From positions 122,947,193 to 123,011,192 of the forward strand of contig OU015493.1 of the NCBI GenBank assembly GCA_907164885.2: DNA of 64,000 nt, read 5' to 3'. The stretch's first letter is position 1. Each line of letters starts with the position of its first letter. Shown piece after piece: positions 46,201-60,700 of the stretch. Source of the stretch: Dolomedes plantarius. Taxonomy: Eukaryota > Arthropoda > Arachnida > Araneae > Dolomedidae. The position numbers and the translations under genes were made by a program. The notes below the pieces were generated by a model. It was not told the origin of the DNA. It did no database searches and saw only the letters and a list, made by a program, of their open reading frames with translations.

Positions 46201-47519
46201 AAAATAATTAAAAATTAGACACACGATGAAGCATTTCTTTTCAGTGATTAATTTTTTAGTGAGAATCACACTGTGTTTACATCGTAAATCATGGCAGTTA
46301 CGTTTTGTTCAGTGGAGTATGCATTTAGAATTGAAATATCTCTGAAACTTTTAAAGTAATAGAATAAGTGTACACAGAAAAAATCATAAATTTTTAAAGC
46401 TCTTTCTAAATATGTAACATTTATGTACTTTCATGAAATAAAAAATTAATTTCAACATTTTCAAACATGGCCGAATTTCATAATGGATGCCATACCAGAA
46501 ACAGTCTACCTGGAATTGTTCCCCGACCGACAAAGTTTTTCTTTTATTTATATAAATAATTTGCTTTCAGAAATGTTGTGCTTTATAAATTAAAGACATG
46601 GATGTGGTTTTTTGTTTTTATCTTTCACACAAAGTTATTTCAGTCTCTGTTTAGAAATAAGCTTGAAATTTGTTTTAGACACCTCCACCGCTTCCTTGAT
46701 TCCAAAGTAATTTTGTCAAACTCACTTTCATCATGTATAGTATAAGGTGACCAGACGTCCTGATTTTGGCGGGACAGTCCCGATTTTTAATAATTTGTCC
46801 CGCAGCGTTTTAAAAAAGTCCCGATTTTTTGGAAAGAATGCACAACAAGCTAGGGGACGGCGGGAGAACGGGAAGGGAATATACGGTTTTTGGCGGCCAT
46901 GTGGCTATTTAGCCAGGATATGAGTTTGATATTATTTTTGTTAATATTATAATGTTAAGCTTTAATAAAAACAAATAATTGTAATATTTCCGAAAATGAT
47001 CTTCTTAATGAGGTATCATTAGTAAAAAAAATATTGATAAGGAAAAGGTTAAATCCTGGGCATCAGCAAAAATCACAATAGAGAACAAATGGTTAGAAAT
47101 ATTTCATCATTTTGAAACACCATGTTCCATACAATAATGCACTAAAAATCGTGGAATATGCGCTGACCTTACCGGGAACTGATGTTGCGACTGAACGCGT
47201 TTTTTCTACAGTAGACACCAGAAAAATCACAGTTCAGTGTTGAGACTTTGAAAGCCATTTTATGCGTGAAATATAATTTAACAAATTCTTGTGAAAAAAT
47301 TTCATGACCTTTTAAACAACGACAGCAATCTACTTAAAAAAAATTCACTCAACTGAGACATATGCCAAAGAATAAAATAATACTATGCATAATTTTTTTA
47401 TTTATTATATTTGTAAATTGTACTTATGTTGAAATTTTAAAAAATATATTACAATACTATTTTTGTGTTCTATGAAAAATTTTGTTGCTCCATATAGACC
47501 AAATTTTTAATCAAGAAAC

Positions 47520-47555
<36 letters not shown>

Positions 47556-50500
47556 TGGTCAATGTGTCCCTCTTTACCAACGTTAAAATCTGGTCACCTT
47601 AGTATAGTAGTTATATTTTAAACTGGATATGCACTAGTTTGGTCTTACCATCTCTTTATTTATTCTCATAGATGCAAGATGATAAAATATATATGGAAGC
47701 ATTTGAACACTTGTTAGGAGCTTGGTCTATTATTTTACAAGATTATCAACATTATCCTGAAGAAATTTTGAGACAGTCATCAATGCAAGTTTTCAATCAA
47801 TATTTAAAAACCCACCTTTCTCCTCCAGATGGTAGTCGAGCAGTGGTAAGTTATTTTTTTTTTTTTTTCCAAAGATTTAAATACAGGGTGTTTCAAAAAG
47901 AATCACCTGATTTGAAATAAATATATTATGAAAAATATTGAACATAGAAACCTAAAATTAATCTTATATTACATGGCTAATCATAAAGTTTTTTTACAAA
48001 CCAAATTAAAGGTGCTCAATATGCCCACCGTTGGATGCATGACATATGTCTATACAGTAAGAAATTCGTCCCAAACTTTTGTGAGCATGTCAGCATACAC
48101 TGCTTCCATGTCTGTTATGTGTACACAGACAACCCGTGTCTTGGAATTGTTTATACCATCACCTAATGCTCTGAGAAGTAGGAACTTCAGTCTACCAGGA
48201 TTTTGTTGACGAAAATCATGCTGAACAGTTGTTACGGACTCACACTTCGCAAAGTGTAGAACACAAAATGATTTCTGTTGTGCAGTCACCATATATACAA
48301 ACACTGAAGTGGCAGGTGAAGGACTAGCGTTATTGCTACTTGTTGGCAACTGCATGAAACTCGAGATTTCCCTCTTTCTGCCTGTACATTATTCAATCTA
48401 AACGGATTGAATAATTATGATTTCTTAAAATTGGATGATTCTTTTTGAAACACCCTGTATATCCACTCTATCTTGCATTTTATTAAAAACACTTCCCCTC
48501 TCTAGAAAAAATATTTGCAATATTTTTTTACTTTTCTTTTATAATTCCTCTCAAATGTTTTTCAGAATCTGGGAGGAGGTAAAGAAGAAATTGATGAAAT
48601 AGAAGAAGATGATAGATCAAAATACAGTAATCAATTATCTGTGATTGGGAGTTTTGGAAGAATGATTTTGGATCACACTGTTCCTCTCTTAATTAGGTAC
48701 TGATATTTTCTTTCAAGTAAAACTTGAGTAATATACATATGAAATCCCTATTGATTTTTTACAGTCCCTGTAGATCTAACTTTCAAATTTTCTAGTTTTT
48801 ACTCTATTGTGAATATTAATTTTTTTCTTGCGAATATTTATTTATTCTATTCTTATGACCATTCCTATTTTTTAATTTCTTTTGTTCCCTTACTTTCCTG
48901 CTCAATTATTTCTTATGTCTTAACTTGTGTTCCAAATACATTCTTATTTTATTTTTACCATTTTCTTGTTTATTATGAATCCAGAAAATTATTTAGCATT
49001 TTCATTCACTCAATCTGATCCCTATGCCCTTTATCTTTTAATTGGTGGACAGCTGAATAAAATGTGAAGTGTGGTTTAGAACTGAGGGTCAGACAGCAGA
49101 ATAACAGGTTGTTTGGTAAATTTAACATTATTGATTAACTAGCTGAATACCCGTGCTTCGCTACTGAGTACATTCAAATTAAATACAATGGTAAATGTAT
49201 GCAATTAATGCCACAAATATATATATATTTATAAAAAAATTGTAACATATTTTTATAGATAAAATAATGTAGAAGAAAATATTCAAATTAAATTAATGGA
49301 ACATACTAAAGAATATCGTACAGTTTATATTGTACAGTTTGAGGAACATTTCTTTTACTGTATTTTAATATTTTTTTGGATAGTGTCCAATCGTCTGCCG
49401 CATTAGCGAAAATTAATTTTTTTGTCTATTTCGTTGTTATGCACGTAACACAAAATTAGTTTAAAGTATCACAAAAAGAAAAGAAACAACGTGATCAGCA
49501 TTTAATAAATTAAATTTTAAAAATTTATCTTTAAAAATTCCCCCAAAATCAGAAAATGGAGGTAAAGATTAGAAAAAGATTTCATTTTAAAGGAATTTTT
49601 ATGAACTTTCTCATGATATAAATTTTATAACCCTCAGATTATTATTTTAAATGTAAACTTTAAAAAAGTTACAAAAACAGCTTAAAAATTTGATTTAAAA
49701 AAATCTAAGAATTTTTCAAAAATCTTTCTTAGTACACCCCTACACTATAAGAAGAATCGCCATGCAAAATTTCAACCCTTTAGGTCCAGCAGTTTGGTCT
49801 GTGCATTATCTGTCAGTCAGTTATGGAACTGTTTTATATATATAGACTAGCTGAAAACCCGCGCTTTGCTACGGAGTTCATTGAAATTAAATACAACGGT
49901 CAATTTATGCAATTAATTCCAAAAAAAAATATATATATATATATTTATAATAAATACGACGATCAATGTATACAATTGATGTAAAAAAAACATTTATAAA
50001 AAAATCGTAAGGGATATTTTTATAGACAAAATAAAGTCCAATCGTTTGCGCATTAGGAAGAAAAAAATATTTTTTGTCTATTTTTTTTTTTTTTGCACAT
50101 GACGATAAATTTATTTAAAGTACCAGAAAAAGAAATCACGTGATCAGCATTTAATAAATCAAATTCTAAAAATTAATCTTTAAAAATTCACCAAAAATCA
50201 GGAAATGGAGGTAAAAATTCGAAAAAAATTTCATTTTGAAGGAATTTTTATGATCTTTCTCGTGATATAAATTTTATAACCCTCAATGTATTATTTTAAA
50301 TGCAAACGTAAAAAAAGTTTAAAAACAGCTTAAAAATTTAATTTTAAAAAATCTAAGAAGAATTTTTGAAAAATCTTTCTTAGTGCACCCCTACACTATT
50401 AGAAGAATCGCCATGCAAAATTTCAGCCCTTTAGGTCCAGCGGTTTGGTCTGTGCATTGTATGTCAGTCAGTCAATCAGTGAATGAATGAGTCAGTTACG

Positions 50501-53500
50501 GAACTGTTAAATATATATAGATTAAGGAAGTAAAAATTAGTTAGTCTCATTGATCGTCAGAGACATTATATGTTCATGTAAATAGCTAATTATTTTTCCT
50601 GAAATGCAGGAGTCATAAAGGTATAGTCTTGAAAGGAAGTGTACTCAGGGTACTTTTCCATTAGCTGGGTACCAGACAAAAGCCAGCTAGCTTAAAACAA
50701 TATGAGTGGCAAGTTAAATTAATGTAATCCAAAAGAGTTATCCTTGTGTTACATCTAATTACCTTATAATAAGGTCAGAATTAAAATTCTGATTTTCATG
50801 ACATGTTGGATTTGTCTTATATTTTCTCCTCATAATCTCTTGTAAGTGAATGTTTGCTGCATATTTTATCATTAGAAAAAAAAAATTATGTAATCTATCA
50901 CCATAAACATCGTAGTTATTTAGCATTTTGTATTATGTTGGAAAATCTAAACATTGGTGAATATTACCATCATAGGTTTTGTTACATCTTTTCATTCACT
51001 ATCATAAAATTATTTCATCATTATAAAGAAACCAAATATTAGAAAAGTTTTTTTAGAACGAAAATCATAGAATATTTTCCTAAATCTCCTGAAAAAAAAA
51101 TTCAAGATTCTGTTTGAGCTCATGAAAATAAGGAAAGCATTATTGCTGACGGAGGATTCATAAAATTATTTAATGCTTTTTTAAATTTTACATTTTCTTA
51201 AAGTCGTCTTGAAGAAGCTTTATGTCATTGTCTGTATTTTCTTTCAAAGCTGTCAACAGCAACAAAAAAAATGAGTTGTGAATTTTGCTGTGCAATGTAA
51301 AAAACAAAACCTGTATAATATGCATATGACACAGCATCAACACATTCTTTTAGGCTTTTGGAGGATCGAATAACCCGTTTGCATGGTCAACTTCAGCGAA
51401 TTCACCAACAGTCAGGGTCAGAGAATGATACAACTATTCTTGATTTCCTTAATGAAGATATTCACTGGCTTGTTATGGTTGCAGGTATGATTCAGTTTAT
51501 CATTTTAAAAGAATAACTTAGTTAGAATTTAGAATTATTTTAATGTTGTTCTACAAATTGATATGTATTTCTCTCTCTCTCTCTTTCATGATACTAGTTT
51601 ATTATAAGCCATTTGTATATCTCTAAAGATAACCTAAAAATGCAGAGAAAGCCGATATTTGCCAATTTATCTTTTAATTTTTTTATTTTACTCTGTTTTT
51701 ACAGGTTTTGTTATATTTTTCAGTACTTTTTGTTTCTTGTTAGTTTTCAATTTCAATTTAAAAGTTATTTAGCCTATGTACCTATGTGCTGAGTTAACAC
51801 TCCGTCGGGCACGTCTCGAAACTTACGGCATCGGGTGCGGTGTATCTGTCAGATACATCTCTGTTTTATTTGTTTTCTGTTGATTTGTATTACTTTCAAT
51901 CTATTTTTATTCTTTTTTAGGTCCAGGCTTTTACACCCGGACCTTTTTTTATTATTTATTATTTTTTTACAATTTTTATTTTTACAAAACACCAGCTAAT
52001 AGAAGTAAACCGATAAAGGCTTTTATTTCAATATTATCTGTTAGTCTTGCATCTCTTTCTCTACTACATAGATTAGAAACTGCAGAAATGCATTCTTTAG
52101 TGCATTTCACAATTATTTCGAATATTTCGTCAGAAACAAAAACAGTTCCAAGAGCCGTATATAGATTTTATAACTTCGCACTTCCGATTACTCCAGGTAA
52201 TTTTGTGATAATATTCTGCGATCTACCTTTGACATTTTTTCTTCAGATTTTCTTACGGCCCATTTAGCACTATTGTCTTTTCCTACATAAAAATCATCAT
52301 TATTAGCATCATCATCAAGTTCTGAGTTATTATAATCACTTTCACTGCTATCAGATTCAACTTCACATGTTTCTAAAATATCTTCATCGTCATCATCACT
52401 TTCATCAAATTCTTCAGCATTTAATTCCTCATTTCCATCACTAAATAGAATATTATGAAGTAGCTCAAGGTCTTTTTGATTATTCAAATCTAAAAAGCAT
52501 TTAGCACTCATCATGGGAAAAGATAAATAAAAAAAACGTATAAGGAATCTTGATACTTCCGTAAAGCTTCAAGAGACAAACGTTATCGGGCACGTGTATC
52601 TAACAGATACAAAACTTCAAACTATCTTCAAAACGGGAAATACTCTTACATGGAATTGGTCGTTACTGCATTCCAAACGTGCAGGTGGTCAGATGGACAG
52701 ATACTGATAAGGTCAAGGTCGTAAGAACAAATTTTAGGGGACAAAAGCAGAGATATTGACATGCGTGTATCTGTCAGATCAACGCACCCAATGGAGTGTT
52801 AAAAGCTTTAAGTAATCCCCTCTTTTTTATGGGGATTGGGGATTTCTGTAATGTATATGAAATATTGAAAAGTCATTTCCAGCATATCCTCATTTAGCAG
52901 TAGCAAAGCTCATTTTTATTAATTTACTAATTTATTTTTTTAACCAAACCAATGCATATAGACTTTAATTTTGCTATGTTCATGAGTATTTGGCATACAA
53001 ATGAAACCTGGAACTGCCAAGTTATGGAATGTGTTCTTTTTGCCCAAATGTGTCACTGACCTTGTGAAATTGCAGTTTTGGCAATTCTTTCTATATGATT
53101 GTTATAAATATTTTGCTTAATAAGAAAAACTTTAATTGTTACTTCTTCATGATGTTATCTTAGCATTATTGAATTATGTTTTTACATTGGAGTGATAATT
53201 CTGATTTAGTGCTTTTGTAATTGATACACTATTATTTTTTTAATCATCTTAAAGCTTAACAGGAGGAGTATGCAACTTAATTTCCAAGTTAAGAAATTCC
53301 TCTTGCTAATCAAATACAGTAGAGGTCTCCCCCCCCCCCTTTCCACCAGCAAGCATGCAGCAAAGAAACTTAAGCTTATTGACTCATTCTCATAATTAGA
53401 AGCTTGTTAAAACCCTCTTATAGCAATCTCAGTAAGAATCTTTATTTTTAGCTACTTTTGAACTCCAGTGGTGAATTTATAATAAAGGCTCTTCACTTGG

Positions 53501-56500
53501 AGCAGTTATCTTAATGAGGCTTCAAAACCAACTCTTGTTTGTGCAGGTATCTAGCAAAAAAGGACTATATCTATGTGCATTATATGCATGTTAAATTTGT
53601 GTATCTAAAAGCTGTGTCATGGTGATCAGGGAGAAAAATAAGTTCTAGGAAGAAGCTGCTTCCTGTAAAGAACAGTCAAATTGCAGATCTTCAAAGTAGA
53701 TCTGCTTAAAGTTATACTTAATAAGTGCTCAAGAAACTAAATTTTTCTCTGAAGTTGCTGACTGGTATTTCAGTTTGATAAACATCAATTTCTTTTATTA
53801 TATTGAACTAAAGAAAATGTAGATATTTTTGTTTCCCTTCAACATTAAATATTCCTTTATTTTAATAGGTCTACTTTAGTGGTACGTTAAACATTCAGAG
53901 AGAAACTTTCAATGTTAAATAATATTTCTGTCCATTCTTGGTAAAAGAAGAAGGATCTGACTAAGGTTGCTTGTGGATTTCTTTGTCATACAGTTGTATG
54001 AGAAACTTTGAACCTAAAAATTTTAGAACTTAAAAAGAGTTCAAACTATTTTTTTAATATTCTTTTACTTTACTTTAACACAAACTTAATACATCTTGTT
54101 AGTCTGTGGATCAGTATTTATAAAATTAAGAACAACTATTAATCAAAATTATTTTCTAGAATTTTTTTTTTTAGAAACGTACATATTTTCCGGAAGAAAT
54201 TGGTTAAAAGTTAATATTTAAGTATTTGAAATAGAAACTAAATGTTGCTGTCATTTTTAATATAGTAATGTATAATTTACTTTTGTATATTTAAAAAAAA
54301 CTGTCCATCCAGTCCTATTTTGTTAAAATATATGTTCTTTTTTCCTGTTTATATTTTGATGTTACTAAGTGCAAGTGTGCCAAATCAGTAAAAGTTTTAA
54401 AAATTCTCTAGGCTATACTTTATTTGTACAGTATTGTTTTTCCTGGGTAGCTGTCAGGCCCAAAGATAATACTAACTCTAATTTTATTAACTGAAGACTT
54501 AAAATTTATATTAATGCATTTTCTATAGAGGCAGAGCATCAAGTGTGAAATTGCATGCTTTCATTTATTTTACTTTTTGAATGAGTGTACCTAATAAGTG
54601 TTATGGTAGTGCTTGTAGTTATGTTTTTATGTCCATATTTGTTTAACCTAGGTCATGTGTTAACTACAGTGAGTGAAGGAGAACCTACTTTTATTCCTGT
54701 TAAAGTGATTCGATATTGTTTAAATCAAGTTGAGAATATTAATATGGAAACCACACTCAATGTTTTAGTTTCCCCCAGCCACAGAGTTACAGATATTCCA
54801 AATGCTGAAATAAGCACAGATCCTGCTGTGAGGTACCCCTCTTAAAGTCATATTTTAATTTTAAGTTTGTGGTAGCAGTTATTCATGTTGTGTTTTTAAT
54901 CAAAGTAGAATTTGCTGTCTTAGGTGGTTAATTTTGGATTCTTATTATCTGTAATGCCCTTTATGATTAGTAATCATATTACAATATTTAGCAATTTTGT
55001 GTTCAGATCAACAGCATCATAAAATTGAAATTATCTGATCATTTATGAAACTGAAAATTCTAATCTTTTATGGGGAAATCTATAGAAATGATATGATGCT
55101 GTTAGTCTAGAGGTTCGTATTATAGGTCTCGTGCTATCTTTTGGTCTGTTCTCAGAAAATCTTGTCTAACATTTAGCATGTTGTCTGGATATTAATGTTA
55201 TCCTGTATATTTGTCTGCATTACTAATTCATTTTTCATTAATTTGCATGTCCTTTTTTTTACTGTAAAATTTTCCTGTGTATTTTATAAAGCAGATGTAA
55301 AAAATTGTATTTCTGTATCAAGTGAGAAAAACTTAGCTGACATAATATTTATCCTGCCCAGTACACATATTAGGTATAAAATTTTCGCCTTCTTTGCTGA
55401 AATTTTTTTTATCTTTTTAGAGTTAAAAAGGAATTTGTAGGGAGCTAGTGAAAATTGCCACTTGTTGTTGCTTTTGTGTTGTTTTTTCTGTTTCCTGGAT
55501 TTTAGATAGTTCTCAAAGGATATGACCAATTTAACATCTGCATCTGTACCTCAATTTCAAATTGTATTTATATGACTTGATTTTTATTACTGGGCAGATA
55601 TCAACTCTTTGCACTAAATGAATCTCATCAAAAAATTAGAACTTGAAACCAGTATCAGTTTCCTTTTTTTTTCTTTGAGTATGTCTGTGTATAGTTCATA
55701 GCCATAAGTAGGCAAAACTAATTTTATCCTGCTATCCATGTGTCAGTAAAGGCTATTAACTCACAAAATAACTGAGCTATTTACCTGAAATCTAGTATTT
55801 TAATACTCATCTGCACAGCCTAACATGTATTAATTTGGGCAGGGACCATTCTGTTCGTTTTCATATAGGAATGCAAAAAATTTTAACATTGCGGCATAGA
55901 TAAATTTTTCACCTTTTAAATCTACTATTCCTACTAGGCTTTTTTAGCAGAGCGTGGCACACTACTCCTGTAAGATAGCCTTACTAAAAGCTTTTTTTGC
56001 ATTTAAAAAAAAAAAAAATTCTGATTGTCATCCATAAAGATTGTGATGGTACATTGAATCTTGAAAGCAATTTTGTTCTGCATCATTACTTTTGGGTAGA
56101 ATGATTGCATCTGGTTCGCATTAAGAAAGCTGAGCATTTATAGGGGGAAATAAAGCTTATTACATAAGTCAGTAAAAGCATAAAAGCAAAAAAATTGAAG
56201 CCACCTATGAATCGTTTGAAAGATTTCAGCAGTTTTGTTGTGTAATTGTGGTGATTTTGTTCTATACAAATTTTGATAAAATATTTTTGAATTGGAAATT
56301 TTTACTTATTAGTTCCTCGTGTTATATGAAGGCAAAGTGTAATAAAAACTTTCAAGGCTTTGTATTAGATTTTTATTATTTTTAAACTCTGCTTTTAAAG
56401 TGATGGAATGTTAAAAGTAATCAAATTTTTTTTCTTTAAATGTAACTTTAAAATTTGTATTTTATCATTATTTTAGAAAATTCATGATTTCTTTTCATAC

Positions 56501-57693
56501 TTTCTGTGTCACAAGATTTTGAATGTACATGAGATGAGCATTCTCATATTTTAAATTTATTTATTTATTATTTAATATTACCTTTACATTTAGAAAATAT
56601 CGCACACACAACACTCCCAAGAAAATCTGTTTTATGTTTGTTTTAATTCTGATGATAGCTGTTTTAATATAGTCGCAGTTTGTTCATCACTTTAATCACG
56701 ATAACTCACTATCCATTTTTAGATTGATTGCAGCTGTCTTTCGTCTTTGTGAAGTTGAAAAAAGGGCTCTAGAAGCAAATCTCACTCATTTAATGAGTCC
56801 AGAGGTAGCTCTTACATGTGTATGGTTTCTGGGGCGGTTTGCTGTGACATATGTGCTTCCCAATGAAAGTCATTATTCTGAAGTATGTAAATTTGATCTT
56901 GTAGCCTTTTTTATTTTGATCAATTAATTTAACCTTTAGCTTACGGGGGCCCATTTTTCCGATTCCCTATTTAGAACGGGAAATTTCATACCCCTTTGTA
57001 AAAACGGCCATTAAGGGGGTCATATATATATATATATATATATATATGCAGTGCCAAAACTAGCCATTCATGTGCCCTGGGCAAGAATTTGCATTTGGGC
57101 TCCTTAATTAATTAGGTTTGGGAAAATAATAAAACAAATACAGCATTTTGGGCCCCCCTTCCAAGTGGACCCTGGGTGGGTGCCCATGTTGCCCCTGCCT
57201 AGTTATGGCACTGCATATTTGTATTTATATATATATTCATTCTTGGGCCCATATTCTTGGGATACATGCTATGCCAACCCATAAGAAAAAGGTTAACTTC
57301 ACTCTGTTTGATTACTTGTAGTTTAAGAATGTGGAAATGTAAATCTTTAAAAATAAAATGTAAAAATCTTTCAGTGCATGTTAGAAAGATAATCTGATGA
57401 TAATTTCACTTGAGAATGTTCTAGCTTACCTTGAGGAAGCTAATTAAAATATGTTTGGGTAATAAAAAAATTTTAAAGAAAATTTTCTGAATGGTGCTAG
57501 CAGGTTACGTTACTTTTTCACTCATGTAGTGTAGCAACTTTTGCTGTCATTGGAAACCAAGTTCACTTAAACCCACTATTGATAGAAAATATAATTTGAT
57601 AATATAGCTATTGTTGTCACGAGAATTTATTGATTTTGTGTTATTTTAAAACAGGTTGAGTTGTTCAGTATTTTCTATCAGAATATGACATTG

Positions 57694-57780
<87 letters not shown>

Positions 57781-60700
57781 TAGCTGAAGTACCTGGCGTT
57801 GCCCGGGACTTTAAGAATGTTTGTTAACCAAAATCAATTTAAAATCTAAACACAGTATAAATTACATAGCAAAAAAAAGCATGTGAAATGTTATACACAT
57901 CTCAGTATTTAGGTAGATGCAGTCTTTCATCATTGTATCACTAAAAGCAAAAGATACCATCAGGAAAAAATGAATCATTCAACTTGAGAAATTCATACCA
58001 CAAATTTGTATAAAATTAATGTGCAACTATATTTGATGCACAAAATAATACATATGTAATACCTTGCTAACATGTTTTAACATCAAAAATTTCCTGATGA
58101 ACCAGCGTGGTTGATGCTGCATGAAGTTTTGTGACTTTCCTACAATATATTATATTCTGCAGATTTCTCTCTGAGATCAAATTTAGCATATTCACACTCA
58201 GGGCAGTGCTTCGACATCACCTTCTAATATATGACATAACCTGTCAATATATCAATGACACAACCAACACCAATTTGTGATGTATGTCCTCGGGTAAGCC
58301 AGGTACCATCGAAAGAAACACCAATATTTGCAATAGCATTATCATGAGAAACACCACTCCTTTCAAACCTGGTGTCTCATTTGATACATATTTTTTGCTC
58401 AGGAAACTATTATTGATTCATGCAAGATTTTCTTGTAATGGTTGAAAATTCTGCTTGACATCAAATGCATGTTTGTATACATACAAATAACTTCTAGAGC
58501 TGAATAGCCTTGCATAAAACTCAATAGAGCTTGAACAATTTGCATACTAATATCAAATGATTGCTGTAAGGTGCCATCACTCTGAATCAATCTTCTCACT
58601 TTCAACTTCTGTACAGCAAATGGAACAACTTCAATTTTGTGTGAAAATCCACAGCTCTCTAAAACAGCATCTAATGAATATGTTTTGCACTTGCTGCACA
58701 TCAGATTTGTAAACAAAGTTGATAACATATTCACATCTATAATGACATATTTGGGATTTCAACAACATCTTCTATTTTCTGCTGTAAGTTGCAAAATTCA
58801 GATTCTTCCTTGAAATAGGTGCCATCACTCAGAATCAATCTTTTGGAAGTATATGTCTTACTTACAACTATGCTATTTTCTTTCAACTTCTGTACATTTG
58901 ACAAATGTCATTGCCAAATCGCTTCATGATTTTTACTTTTGCAGCAATATTTGTCCATTTTAAATATGCTCACATGTAAACAATTCTATCAGTTACGGTT
59001 AACAATGAGCAAAAAAAATTAAATAATTCAATATTAATTTGATTTTTCAGGCTAGTGGGAAAATGCCAAGCCCATTTTAAAGGGTCACTTGAAATATTTA
59101 AACAAACACAAACGCATAAATTAAACAAAAATTTCTTTTTAAGTTCTTTAATTTGTCTATATATCCAGTAATGAAATATTTAATGTATTTACTACACATT
59201 ACATCCTTTCAATAAGAAACTTCTGGAATGAAAATGGCAACAGAGAACACAAAATTTGTTTAGAAAATATCGCGACGATAAAAACAACGATCGTTATTCA
59301 AAATGTCTTAAAATTTAAATTATAGTATAAAATCTGAAAGATTGTTTTCTTTTATTATTTGGGTTTAATATATGACTTAAAGCTTTTTAATTGTATTTAT
59401 TTTTCTATTGTTTTAGCTTCTCATTGTTCAGTAAGCCTAATATGTCGGCTTTAAAGTTGTGAGGCTCTTACCTTTCTGGATTCACCCTTGGTAGACGGTT
59501 GGGAGACTCTTCCATTTCTGGATTCGCCCTTTAAAAAATTGTTGATTTTTTATTAATTAAAAATTAAGGGTCATTATTTTCGATTCCGTAAGTTCTTAAA
59601 ACTTTCGGCTTTTTTAATGATGCCTGTATGTAAAATTTCATGATCATTGCTCCTAAAGAGTGGATTTCTATACAATTACAGACAAACATTCATTTTTATA
59701 TTATATATTTTAAAGAGCTCGTCTGTTTGTTTGTCTGCTATAGAATCATAGACTGTTTCACCCACTGGGACCAAATTCAGCACAGTTAATGTTCAGGACC
59801 CGAGAAAGTTGACGTAGCAAAAACTAAATTTGGGGCTCAATTAGTTTTTTTAAAATTAATTTTTTAAGGATTTTTTGTGTCCTTAAGAGGTGCTAAATGT
59901 GGATACAGCCCCTTCACTACAACACTGCTGGCACTATGCTATCAGTCATATTACGATGCATGGAGGAGAAGAGGGTTGTTATAATAACCTTTGACCCTGC
60001 CTCCCCAGATACACACTCCTACGGTTTTTGGCCTTGGAAAAATTAAAAACCGATTTACAATTTGCTTTTTATACGGTTTTTGGCCTGTCGACAATAAAAA
60101 ACTGAATCACTAAAGTAAAGAAAATATGCTTCATGCGGAATCCCGCCTTACTTTGATTAAATAAAGGGGATAATGCATCTTGCACTTTACCTCTTGGGTG
60201 ATGTGGAAAAAAAACTGCGTTTTTAAGGGAAAATAAATAATAAAGGCAAATGTAAATTAGAAAACTTATTTCTAATTAAACAGTGGATCAAACAAATCTA
60301 ATTAAACAGTATCTAACAAATATAATTAAAACAGTAAACTTATTCAATCCAAACGTGCGAATCATGCAACACTGTGTTATTAATTCTCAATAAAATCAGA
60401 CGTATAATCAGACGAAGGTCCGCAGACTCAAAGTTTCTTTCTTTCTTATTGTTTGTATATCATTTCAGTAGAAACACGCTAAGCGCATTCTGTCTGGCCA
60501 GATGAACATGAAGAGCGGGGGGTGTACAGCCCAGTATTTTTTTTATGACATGCATGAAAAATTTTATATCTATATATCTACCCGGGCAATAATGCTAGTA
60601 TTATATATATATATACAGTAACCACCGCTTATAGTGATCAGTGGTTATAAGAATCAACCGTTTATAAGAACCAATTAATGCGAAAACAAAAACAAATGTA

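Noticed and set aside
48050..48355. Minus-strand frame as an independent small gene
   Set aside because: It is the fused N- and C-termini of a deleted mariner transposase inside defined inverted repeats.
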